In this document: positions 52,459 through 64,000 of the stretch, in pieces
Layout: each line of letters begins with the position of its first letter
Numbering within the stretch: the stretch's first letter is position 1
Assembly: GCF_020184175.1 (NCBI RefSeq)
Contig: NC_065530.1
Location: forward strand, 14,485,260-14,549,259
DNA: 64,000 nt
Source of the DNA: Aphis gossypii
Taxonomy: Eukaryota; Arthropoda; Insecta; Hemiptera; Aphididae
Direction: 5' to 3'
Notes under the pieces: model-generated
The model's input: only the letters and a program-made list of their open reading frames with translations
Databases searched by the model: none
What the model was told of the DNA's origin: nothing
Program-made: the position numbers and the translations under genes

Positions 52459-52635
52459 ATGGTCTACATAAGTTTATCATATCCAACCAGTGTAAAAGAT
52501 AAAACTTACGATCCGGACATAAAGTATACGTTTAATTCCTGCTGTAGTAAATACTTATTATCACATCCAGTGCAAATTAGAACCACACTATACAATATTA
52601 TTGATTTAATAATGATTGATTCCTTTCGACGATAA
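52459..52635 (+). CDS. Small ORF of 58 codons, unknown
   Basis: ATG at 52459-52461 to TAA at 52633-52635. The translation has balanced composition (SYPTSVKDKTYDPDIKYTFN, then a double Cys) and turns hydrophobic near the end. No domain is recognised, no promoter or splice context is evident, and chance cannot be excluded. Confidence 0.15.
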   Translation: MVYISLSYPTSVKDKTYDPDIKYTFNSCCSKYLLSHPVQIRTTLYNIIDLIMIDSFRR

Positions 52636-54602
52636 ATATAAATATCTTTTTCAGATCGTGAAAATCCCTCAGATTTATCGAGGAATATTATTTATCGATT
52701 GTCGTTATTCAAGTCTAATGAAATTTTAAAGAATTTATTTTTTGATTTTCCACCAAAAGTTTATTTTTAAATCTCAGCAAGTTCAATTTGAATCAATATT
52801 TCTTTGAACCATGCTACGTTAAAATAAAATGTAGGTATCACATAAAAAATCGCATATATTAAATATTAGATTCCAAAATAAATATTTAGTTACATAATTA
52901 CAAATTCCAAGAAACATATTATTTAAAATTATTTTATTAAACATTTAAATGATAATTTCAGCCCTAAAAAGTTATCCAAGTGAAAATTATCAAGCACAAT
53001 TTTTAATAACTTACTGAACATAACCTATATGCTGCATTAAACTTATTGGTTTATTATCGTATTTATCGACCAACATAATATGCAAATATTAGGTTCACAT
53101 GATTCCATATATTTACTATTGTAGTTTAATTAAAATTAGAGTATAATTATCGTAAAATATAGTTAACAAAGCAATCAAATTGTTTTTAAATTATAAATTT
53201 GTTGTAACCATATATAGAAACAATACTAAAATTTATTTATTTTACGGGATAGCATGGAAAATATAAACTACATTACAATTATAGTATTATAGATTGTTTT
53301 GTATATTTTAATTACATCTTTATTGTTTTTATTTTGTTTTATTTTTTTGTTTTTGATAAATTAAAACAAAATAATAGAATTTTATTATAATTATTTTGAA
53401 TTTCATACCTACTCATTGATATTTAATACAAAGATAAATAATAGTTAAAATTAAGTATGATATTTAAGTGATTATTTTTTTATCTTTACGTTACTTCTAT
53501 ATTTTTAATGTACGGTTGTACGGTTTATTTATTTTCAATCGTTTCCTTAAACCCATATTAAAAAAAACTAAAAAGTTCCAATTTTTAGTCACGTATACAA
53601 ATTCACACCGTTCAACGTATCATCGCCAAATTATTTACAGTTATACCTGACAGTTTATTGGAGGTTTTAGTACTACTTTTGTTAGGGAAAATATAAAATA
53701 TTTTATATTTTCAGAAATATGTTATTTGTATTTATACACACTAATTGGTGTAAAAACAAAAAATATCTACGTGTTCCAATAGTAACAGTATGTGTATCTT
53801 TTTTTCATTTATTTCGAAAAGGTAACATAATAAGTTACACAAAATAAGTTTTGTGTCTCTCCTGTAAAATTTAAATTTCGACGTATACGTACATATTATA
53901 ATGTACTAAAATAATCGTTTAAAGCTTATAGTTAATCTATCACCCACCTCAGAATGTGAATATAGAATCGACGATGAATCAATTATTATTGTCGACGAAC
54001 CAATACTATGAGATATAATAACGGCGGTGTTCGAAGTATAGATCACTGCGTTCTAACTACGACTGACGTACTCAATCTTGAGACTCGAGAAGTTAAGATT
54101 TGTTAAAACGCTTCTAATAATAATAATAATGATTAATAGAACCAATAAAAAAATAGCATTGTGTGCCAGTAGCGCGCTGATTGGCTGTATGATGCGAAAA
54201 TCCACAGAATGTAATGCCCAATATTATTGTTTAATAATCATTATTGTTGTTATTCATTTAACGGCGTTATGATATTATTAATTAAAGTAACTAAATTATA
54301 AAAAATATATTATTAATATTAACTATATAATATATAATATATTTCCCGGCAAGGCTGGGATTTTGTAAACACCCCAAACCCCCTTATATTTAGAATTAGT
54401 TAATCATATCCTTGTTTCCCAGGTATAAGAATAATGATATTAATGTGAAAAAAAAATTGTTTTATCTATAAGTATATTTTTAAGAATTTATAAAAACCTT
54501 AAATTATTATTATTTTGCGTAGGTATAAGGTATGCACCACTTGTACACTTTATAGCATAATCGAAATAACAATAAACAAAGAAACAGCCCCACAATTTGC
54601 AA

Positions 54603-54646
54603 ACAACTATCTACGGGGGCGGAGCACGTGAGTGACAGATAGTTGT
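54603..54646. repeat. Perfect 10-bp inverted repeat with GC-box and E-box centre
   Basis: ACAACTATCT at 54603-54612 pairs with AGATAGTTGT at 54637-54646. The 24-base centre contains GGGGGCGGAG and CACGTG. It could form a hairpin, be a binding-site cluster, or be the remnant ends of a small transposon. Confidence 0.5.
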
Positions 54647-57600
54647 CTGTATAATACATAAATACTACATGTAACTAGTAACCAATAACCGCGAATATGT
54701 ATTTTTAAAATCTCTCATCGATCAGTTGGATACCTTATTATTGTACATAGTTACATTTAAAAGCAATAATATACTAGTGTTTGTTTCAATCAATACTCTG
54801 AGTAAAGCGGTAATCGTATTCAATTTATACTTGTATAATATATTAATATTTTTATTAAAACCAGATTCAAAAATAAGTTTAACATTTATTTTCAATATAT
54901 ATTCTAGTGAGAACATGATTGAAAAAAGTCGAATTTTAAATAATATAATATATGAAGCAGAAATTATTGTTACACTCGTCTAAGGGTGAAGAAAAATTGT
55001 TGTTGTAGAACGTATTTTACATTACAGGATTTGTTTTAGGCAAAAATATGATCAACAAACATTAAGACTTAGATCATCATCTCCATTCAGAACCGTTTTT
55101 CATAGTATACAACGATTTATTATTCAATTGAAGTATGACTCATCAATCATATAAAAATTCAATGAATTATGAAAGGATACACTTATTACCTATATAATTA
55201 TTACGTAGCAGAGCGAGTTGAACAGTCATTTTTGATATTTTAATTTTCCATTCAATTTTCAGTTAAAATTTTTCAAAAAATAAAAGATAACAGTATATAA
55301 TAAATATTCTAAATATTATTCCGTTTCATAAATTCAACGCTACAGCGTCTGTTAAAGTATAAACAATAGTGTAGGTGGATAAAATCATTAGCATCAGACA
55401 ATAATATATTATAATACATTAGCAAAGTTACTTAAATTGAATGTTGTCGAAAAAAACACAAAAGAATATTACGCCCATAGCAAAATCGTTAATTTTAATT
55501 TGTACATTAAACAACAACCATAATAATATTGTACTAGAATTTTTTATAAGAAGCTCGCCACTCGAAAAGCATTGTGAAAAAATATAGTTTTTGTCTAAGG
55601 AAATACTAGGTGTTTTTTCCTATTATTTGACATGTTAGTCTTTTACGTAATATAAATAATTTATATTTATAATATAGATATGATCTAATTTCCAATTTGA
55701 CTACATCCTTGATGTTTTTAGACAACTGTTTTCTGAACTCACTGTTTTAGTATAGTTTATTATAATAGAATATATATATATATTTAAAAAATAGTAAAAG
55801 AATTTTAGATTACTGTAAGTAATTAACTTGAAAAATATAACAATGAATGATTTTGTGTGTTGTATCGTTCCTATATAAAATATACAATTAATTGTCACTG
55901 TTATCACAAAAAATTTGAATGCCCAAAAACATATAAATAATTTTAAATTTTAATATTCCATTGCACATGTCCAATGATTTAAATAAAAATAAATACTTTT
56001 ACGAAATATTAAAATTTACCTAAATTTTAAATTTTACTTTTTAAAAAATAATTGAAAATAACTTCATTACGTCTAAGTAATTTAATATTTTACTGCTTTT
56101 AAATATTAATTTGTTAATAATAATAATAATGAACCATATTTTTCGTCTCCATCTATTAAACATGCAACGTGGTGAATAGGATATCAATTGAACTGATTTT
56201 GTATTGTTAACTTTAACATTTTAGAATAAATAATACATTATCAAACTTTAAGGTCAGAACATTATGTGTTTGTATATCGATTAAAAGTTTAAGATAATTT
56301 TCAAATTGGAATATTTTACATTAAGAACATAAGTACCTACTCATAATATTCGTAACATGATTAAAAATTAATATAGAAAAAAAACCTACAGACAATGTTT
56401 AATACATTACTTTAAAATTCCTACGCATACGTCAAAAAGTATTTTGTATAATAAAAACAAAGTCTAAAATAAAAATAGTCATACTTTATATCAATTTTAG
56501 TCTTACCTTAAAAATGACAAAATATCCTAAAAAAATAATAAACCATCACAGGAAACTTTACAGATGTAAAACATCAAAAGTAGTATTTCAAAAATGTAAC
56601 TTCTATGATATTACTCTTCTGACGAACGTTGATATTTTAAATTATACATAAATGACTAGTAAGAAGTTGCTTGTTATCTTATACAAAACAAATGTCAATA
56701 TTTATGTATAAATATAATACAAGAGGTCACACAGACTTTCAACAGCGATTCGCAATAACAACACTCGATGTTTGGAAGAAAGACAAAATATTATTTTATA
56801 ATAATAATAATTACCAATATTACCCTTTTGATATATTATTTGTGAGGTGTGGGACATTTAGTGGTTATGTTTTAAAAATGTTCATGTCAAACATATTTAA
56901 AATTAATAAGAAATGGAATCCAACTCGATCAACGCTCTGCTTTTTCAAACACGCTTAGATACGTCGATATACATAAGACAAGCGGTGAGCATAATGATAG
57001 AAAAAATGACACTTATACATACAAATAAAGTGATGAGAGTGTATTAAAATAAAAAAAGAATTGCTTTGTAAAAAAAAAGAATGGATACAACCTAGTAGGG
57101 AGGAGGCGAAGCAGAGAGAACAAAATTTACATCCTACCCTCGGTTAAAGAACGCTATTAAAATATGCTTTTCAATTTTTGGTTATTGAGGCTACAGAAAA
57201 ATTGAAATTAATTGTCTACCTTAAATATATAATATTATAAACTTAGTCTTGTTTATTATAATATATTGAATTTCAACCTTTAACAGATTTTATAAAATTA
57301 ATATTTACATACTCTTTGTCACTCGTTCAGTTTTAAAGAAAACCAAACTATTACCTATAGAGTCTAGGGCTCTAGGCCATGCATTTTTTATTTTGCCATC
57401 TCTTCCTAGAAAATTGCTTTACGGGAGCTCTTGAATTAACTCTCTCTCTCAAAAGGAAATAATTTGATTTGATTGAGTTGGAGTACAAATTATTATTTTG
57501 CTACTTTTTATAGTCCAAATTTGAAGGTGAAGACGCAATCATTTTGATAAACATTTAGGTTTCGATTTATATGATACACTCAAGTACTAAAATAACATAA

Positions 57601-60600
57601 ATAAAAGCCTTTGATTTGAATCCGTAATTCGGAGTTGGAGTTGACAGAAAAATGCATCTCGCTATTCTGGTTGTATTTTTCATGTCAAACATACATGACG
57701 TACACTCACGCACTTAATATTGTTATTTTAATAGTATAAAAATATTTTAATATAAACATAATATAGGCCTTTAACTTTATTAGAATATTTTAATGAAATT
57801 CTTCACATAATATACGCTATTATAGAAATTTAAGCTATTATAGTAACTATAATATAATAGTTTAATTTTAAATCTGGATGATTCATTACACACCTATTTC
57901 TCATTTTAGTTTAAATTTGGCAGCATTTTGATATATTTTGAAATAAAACATTTTATTTTGAAATCATTAATCAAATATTGAACCAATCATTTATAATTTA
58001 TAAGTATTCAAAGTTTAATTGGTTTGTATATAGGACGGGATATTCAACGTAAAATGTTGATACATAATAGTGTTCTGTTCTTCCAAACTGTAATTGCTTA
58101 TAAATATTTAAGTATTCGCTGTTTAAACATCATCAGTTTTAAACAAATACAATTATTATTATTATTGTTTATTTTTAAGTATTCAATTGATTAAACATTA
58201 TAATTGACACAAACAATAGGTATATTATGTCTTACATAAGCATTTAAAAATAAGAAATATATCTAACCTATATAATTAATTTAGGTGGATGGCGTTGAGC
58301 AGACGATAGTAGTCAGTAGTATATAGGTACACACATATTATAGGCCAGTTATGGACATTTAAATATACGTATAAAGTACATAATATAATTTATCTTATAT
58401 TTTAGTGTAAAAAGTTTCCTGTATACTATAGTATCTCCTATCTCAAATTTTATTTTTATGCATTACCATTTGAAACCGACATCGGGACCACTGTTTTAAC
58501 CATATAGTAATACACAAGTAGAGATCTATGAGAGAGCTAAAAGAGCACTAAACCCCAATTTGTAAATACATAAAATAATATGTTATAATTTTTAAAAATA
58601 TATTATTTAAGTGCTTAAATTATACTAGTCACGTCGTTTTAAAAAAAAATCCCCTGTATTGGTATAATTTCAAATTTTCAGATCCAGGCATGCTAACGCA
58701 GCATGTTAAGAAATATAAAATTGAATTTTCAATTATAGAAAATAATTTTAAAAACCAGTCTATAATATTTTTCTTTAACCGAATTGGTGTCATGATTTAA
58801 ATAGGAAAATCTAACAAGTAAATGTATTTGACCAGTTTAGATTAATACTTGCGAATTTCTCTCGAGTTTCAAAAACCTCACAATCGCAAAAATAAATTTT
58901 ATCTCAACTCTAAAATAACTTAACGATAGTAAAAGTACTATCCCCTTAAGTTTTACACTGTTGCTGCGAAATTAATACTAAATTAATCCAATAACGTTTT
59001 ACTTTCTAAATTTGCACTGAATTTTCATAATTTTCCGAGAAGAATATAAATTAGATTTTTAACTCAAGCGTACCTATACGTAATTAATCTTTTTTCTTAG
59101 TATCAAAAAACACCAAAATATGAATAATAAATATTTACCAACGACACGCCTTAGGCCTTATAGGGGTATTAAACATTTTACGCAACGTTACCTAAAACGA
59201 AATTTGAATGAATATTTTTTAAGTTATTTAAATATAATAATGTTATGTAGGAATTAAGAATAAAAATTTGTGATAATGATTTCATTTAAAATATAAAATA
59301 GATGTTTATTGGATGGATAAACATAAATTACTATAATATAATATCTAAATCATCACAAAAATTTAAATTACAAAAATAAAAAATCATTCGAAATTGTATT
59401 TAGTTTAAATCAACATTCCATAAATCACCTGATTAACTAATTAAAAATGTTAAGTAAAAATAATCTGATTCTTGTTTGAAAAAAAAATACACTATTTAGG
59501 TTAATAGTACAAAAATCCAAGTGACTTAAAAAATGCTGTTATAAGTGTACTTAAAAAATGACAAAATTAAAAATATGAGTAAATTATAATTATTAAAAGA
59601 AAAAAAATCGGTCGTGCATACACGGTTAATCATTTTGTATAATAATTATGCCTCTTTATATACACCTACGTCGCATTCGCATGTTTGATAATTACGTATA
59701 TTATTATATACTCACGTGCTCAACTAATTATTCCCTACACTGCATATTATTGTATACATAATATATACATATACCAAATGTATATGATCGTATACAGACT
59801 TCCTAATATTATAATATATATATATATATATAGTATACGCACAACTACGGTATTCGATTACAGTATAGGTGCTATATATATATTAAAATACGCTGCTGTA
59901 AGGTTTCAAATGCGATATTGATGATCGCCGTGGGATTTGATGTATTCTTCTCTTAACGCGCGATAGATTTTTTTCCCCCATCCTTCGTCGACTATTTCGC
60001 AACGCTGTTTTGCGGACGAGTTTCAAAAGATTTCTCCCCATCCTGCAGGACGAACGGCGTTCCCTATTCCCAGCGCTGAATAACGGCAATATCTCTGCAT
60101 GCTTTATGTAACGCGCTAACGCACCTAGTTATTGGAAACTAAGCCATTAGGTCATTTGGGTAATTTTCTTAAAATATTTCAAGTGTGTAAAATGTAAAAA
60201 TATTTTGGCAAGTATACAAAGATTTTATGAACTTATTTCGATAAAATGTTTAATAAAAATTGGAACCTACAAAATAAATGAAACGGAATCACCGGTAAAT
60301 GAGATTATTAAAAATTAAAAATAATAACGTTCAAATATTATTGTTAAATTTACTTTGTAGTTGATGAAACTTTTGATGATAAAGATTTATATTTAGGTAG
60401 CTAGAATAGTGATGGGTGTTCTAAACAAAAGTTATATTAGAAAACCTTAAAAGGTTAAATACCAAAAGTTGATAGTTGAAAAGCTCGCAAAAGACGGGTT
60501 GCATTGTATTAAAAAATTACTTTAAAAATAGACCGGATGTGAATGAATTAACTTTTTTATCAAGTAATTTATCATTTTTAGTTGAGATAGTTAGAAATAA

Positions 60601-61401
60601 TACAATTTGAGACGTTATTCCTGAACTTAAAAGTGTAAGATTAAAAACAAAATAAAATAATATTTTCTCCAAAAACAATGGCCTAACAGAAGTTAATAAT
60701 TATTAAAGTATAAGACGTATAAGTAAGAGGTTCCACTGGATGAAATCTATTAAGACCTAATGATTTTAAGCTCTTTTAAATATGCTTCTGCGACTTCAGC
60801 AAATATTTATATAAAATATATAATTTTTATTTATAAAAAAAAATATTAACATAATAATGTTTTAGTAAAGAAAATGTTGAATAATATTAATTTTAATAAT
60901 AAAAAAAAATAAAAATACATTTTGAGTTATATATTTTACTTAATTTTTAAACAGAAATATTTTTATTATTGTAAATGTGTTCTGAAATGTTTATATATCT
61001 TTAATTAGACATTTTTACAGGCTTAATGTATAATATGCATAATAATATGTAATTATTGCATATATTTTAATATTTTTAATTAATGAATATATTATGTTCT
61101 TTATAAGTTATAATTGTGTTTTATGATATTGTTAAATGGTTATTATTAATAATTGATAAAATTGTAAAAGTAAAGGTATTAAAATGACAACGAAAAACTT
61201 GGCTATTCTTAAGTAAATATATAAAAACTAATAATACTAAATAGGTATTATTAATATTTTAAAGAAATTGAAAAAAAAATACTAGGTATAATATGATTTT
61301 TATAAAAATTAAGTATAAACTAATATAATAATAATATAATAATATGTTTTTTATTCTTCGTTATTTCAACTTATATGCGCAAATATCAATAAATAACTCG
61401 T

Positions 61402-61465
61402 GGGCTCATGGCCTAGTGGGCTAAGACGTTGAGTGTAGAGTTTGTTATATTTGAATTTAGGGTAA
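61402..61465 (+). mobile_element. tRNA-derived SINE remnant
   Basis: TGGCCTAGTGGG (61409-61420) is a perfect match to the polymerase III A box (TRGCNNAGYNGG). A decayed B box (ATTTGAATTTA, near 61449-61459) follows at tRNA-like spacing. It does not fold as an intact tRNA, so a diverged SINE head is the best explanation. Confidence 0.45.
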
Positions 61466-62838
61466 GTAAGTATGTTAATACTACAGCCAGTGTCATAGTC
61501 GACTAGATCAAATTTTGTATTTACTTGAGACGGGCGAAGTCAATTATGTTTGTCAAACTAATGTAATTTATTTTCGTTTATATGCAAGGTAATTATTAAA
61601 CTATGTTTAACATTGATTGAATATGAAAAGTTATCAGTTATTTTTACACGTCTACATTTGGTGTGCAAATTATTAATAATTGAATTGTAATTATTAGATT
61701 CAGACATAAGTGTGAACCATTCTTCTAAACTGCATGTAATAATTTTCTTTGAAAGTTTATATTCCAATAGCAAAATAATTGAAATCTAGTTATTTATTAA
61801 TAACCCAACTGTAATATTTTTATTAACGATTCTGGTTTAAATCCGATTATTACTATTAGTTCGTAACACATCGGTTCAACAGCTCTGTTGAGCAAGTGAG
61901 TTCTATAAATATTTTTATAATAATACATAGGTCTATATTGTTTTACCATAAAAATAAAAGAAAAAAGATAATCCAAAATTAAAAATTAAAGGCTATACAA
62001 ATACCAATGGAACTACAATAATAATAGTAATAAAAAAACAAAACTAATTGACTACACTAGTATGAAATATATATCAAAATAAGTATGTAAAACTTCTGAC
62101 ATCTGATAAACTTTACTGAAAAGATCAAATTTAGATTTTTCGTATTCAGAATATTATATTTAAAAAAATGAGCTCACTATATGATCCATGTAATTCCGTG
62201 ATTCTAAATCAGCAATATAATTAACATAGGGGGCTACAAAAAATTTAATTATATATGTATATTATGAAACTTCTTGTTTTTCCAAAGAATTTATCAAAAC
62301 ATAACGAAATTTGTTTTATAGTAACAACCTTCTTTCTACGCTTTTGAAGATGAAAAATAATATGAGGTAATTGTTATTAATATCAAACTTAACTAAATCT
62401 CAACCGAACGACTGTTGAACGATTATTATACCTACGCACCTTTATGTATGTGTACCTATTTAAAATTAAATAATAAAAGATGCTCTAGGTTACACCAGAA
62501 AACCAAATACATTTACATAAAAAAAAACTGTTTTAGTTGATAAAAATGAATGTCTTTAAATTTGTTCATTGTTTAATGTATAAAATTTTCACTTTAAAGC
62601 TGAGTATAAAATAATCGATGACATTTAAGTGGTCCATTGTATAATAAATAAACGTCGAGTGCTAACGACCAAATTACTAACCATTGTCGACTTAATTTTT
62701 GCTTTGAAAATATACACAATATGAGGTAAAAATTTAACATAATTTTACTCGTTTGATAGTGTTATATTTTTGTTGGGTTTCAGACTTCATAGATCATTTT
62801 CAAGGTGTTTTTGTCTTGTCGGTATATTATTGTATACT

Positions 62839-63075
62839 AAGGGTGGTCGACATGAGTATGTATGTGAGTCACATATATAAATACAATGCTATCAAGAACC
62901 AAAAAGTTTATAAATAAATTGTATAAAATTTGATAATTTTTTATAAACGTTTACAAAAAAAAAAAATAAAATAAAATTCATTATAATAATAAGTACATTT
63001 CTATTTTATAAATAACAAGACACGAGCTTCGTCTGTCACAATAACGAGAGTCGCATAAAAATATTGGCCACCCTT
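62839..63075. mobile_element. Inverted-repeat MITE-like element, about 237 bp
   Basis: Starts AAGGGTGGTCGAC and ends TTGGCCACCCTT, giving inverted ends AAGGGTGGYC. The interior is AT-rich with no coding capacity. The exact ends and the target duplication are uncertain. Confidence 0.45.
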
Positions 63076-63597
63076 GTTATATAAGATGTTATGGCCTATA
63101 TTATATTTTTCATTGTCGTCGGTTGGTTACTCGGTTCACATTGTTCAGAATTAAAGCGTGTAAGATATTGTGCACGCGTTTTCGCGATTTGTTATACTAC
63201 ACGAGTTTTAATCTCGCGCGGATTTTCGTCAATTTTTCACTACCCGTTTTCCGTTACGACATTATACATAAAACACAAAGAGACGACGAATGAATGCATG
63301 TGTAATCGGAAATCGACGACTCTTTTTGCATCTAATCCACGAGTGGTGTTTATTATTTTCAACGAACGGCGAATACTTCATCAATGAGTCTTCACCACTA
63401 ATAGACCTATTCTTATATATTTGTATATGTAAAATCGTATATTATGTATATCGTGTACCGTGCTTTAAATATCGAGTGTCGCTGGTAACTGAGGTGTGTG
63501 TGTTTGCAATCTGAACACAAAAAAATAAAGGAAAAAATGAAATTGTGCCATTTTTAAAACTTTAAGTTCAACCTCTTTCGAGTTGTATGCTACACTT

Positions 63598-63661
<64 letters not shown>

Positions 63662-64000
63662 AGTATATATCTATGACGACTTACACATAATATTATATAA
63701 TCCCTCTGTGTTAGCTGAACTGTCAAGAAAGAAAAAAATGTCGAGTATTCTTCGACCGCAAAGTTAACTTGTTATACATAATATATTATAATGCGCGTAT
63801 CACAGTGTACTGTACAGGCTACACGTTATGTCTTCACAAGATGATACACATTTAAATCTAGCACGCAAGTTTCATCGTTCAATTTTTTTTGATTTAGATA
63901 AAACTGTTTGAATGTTTTCATACGATTTAAAATACGATTTAAAATACTCATAATCGTTATTATCTACGGTTTTGCTGTAAAATAATTTTTATTATCGGTC
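63076..64000. other. Intergenic, compound microsatellite, no recognised gene
   Basis: Open frames at 63091 and 63290 overlap in different phases, lack known motifs and probably reflect a slightly GC-richer patch. A compound TA/TG microsatellite follows at about 63597-63660. Confidence 0.55.
63597..63660. repeat. Compound (TA)n(TG)n microsatellite
   Basis: About 12 TA units, a short ATTATA interruption, then about 16 TG units. This is likely polymorphic. Confidence 0.93.

Larger units (their letters stand above)
49571..61401. other. Intergenic, no recognised gene
   Basis: Long AT-rich stretch. Items seen: the small frame at 52459-52635; a 10-bp perfect inverted repeat around a GC-rich centre at 54603-54646; TA tracts near 55770 and 59815-59832; and a GC-richer patch at 59920-60130. 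The patch has a polypyrimidine acceptor (CCCCATCCTGCAG, ending 60048) before a 20-codon frame that ends at 60111. None supports a gene model. Confidence 0.55.

Noticed and set aside
56671..56958. 95-codon forward frame
   Set aside because: Starts at a non-ATG codon, contains an Asn/Tyr low-complexity run and has no recognised domain.

Overview
The window looks like a piece of an insect nuclear genome, most likely an aphid or a close hemipteran. The background is very AT-rich, with many TA and CA/TG microsatellites, homopolymer runs, long introns and small non-autonomous DNA transposons. A Mutator-like (MULE) transposase remnant of a kind I associate with aphid genomes supports this. The assignment is inference, because no species-diagnostic sequence was checked.

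One gene can be reconstructed with confidence. The 3' part of a type-2 serotonin receptor (5-HT2 family GPCR) runs on the + strand from 5043 to 32194 in three coding exons: 5043-5229, 17195-17753 and 30877-32194. The splice phases match at both junctions (1, then 2). The joined length is 2064 nt, exactly 688 codons including the stop. Exon 1 carries the end of extracellular loop 2 and TM5. Exon 2 and most of exon 3 encode a very long third intracellular loop of about 545 residues. The end of exon 3 gives TM6, TM7 and a short C-tail. TM1-TM4 and the N-terminus must lie left of the window. The two loop exons are strongly GC-rich, in sharp contrast to the introns of about 12 kb and 13 kb.

Region by region: 1-5042 is presumed intron, with a GC-rich patch (about 1290-1890) that holds a leftward TATA plus initiator promoter candidate and a strong rightward splice donor. 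Intron 1 (5230-17194) contains several coding-like scraps on both strands (7114-7285, 8939-9068, 11733-11832), a pogo-like transposon end and dispersed repeats. Intron 2 (17754-30876) holds small inverted-repeat elements, the clearest being a 270-bp hAT-type MITE at 27701-27970. The 3' UTR starts at 32195. After that, about 31 kb contains no complete gene that I recognise. It holds a CpG-rich block with a perfect cAMP-response element (about 34190-34900), a frameshifted MULE transposase C-terminus (39605-39885), at least four more MITE-like elements, a possible ADAM10-like prodomain fragment (about 49349-49570), a tRNA-derived SINE remnant (about 61402-61465) and many microsatellites.

Most open frames in the AT-rich DNA are low-complexity Phe/Tyr/Ile/Asn/Lys translations and are not genes. 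The large reverse-strand frames under exons 2 and 3 are shadows of GC-rich coding sequence. I found no clear evidence of a wholly new system. The best leads are a possible nested or decayed reverse-strand gene in intron 1, the leftward core promoter, the CRE-bearing CpG block, and the unusual acidic and His-rich loop of the receptor.
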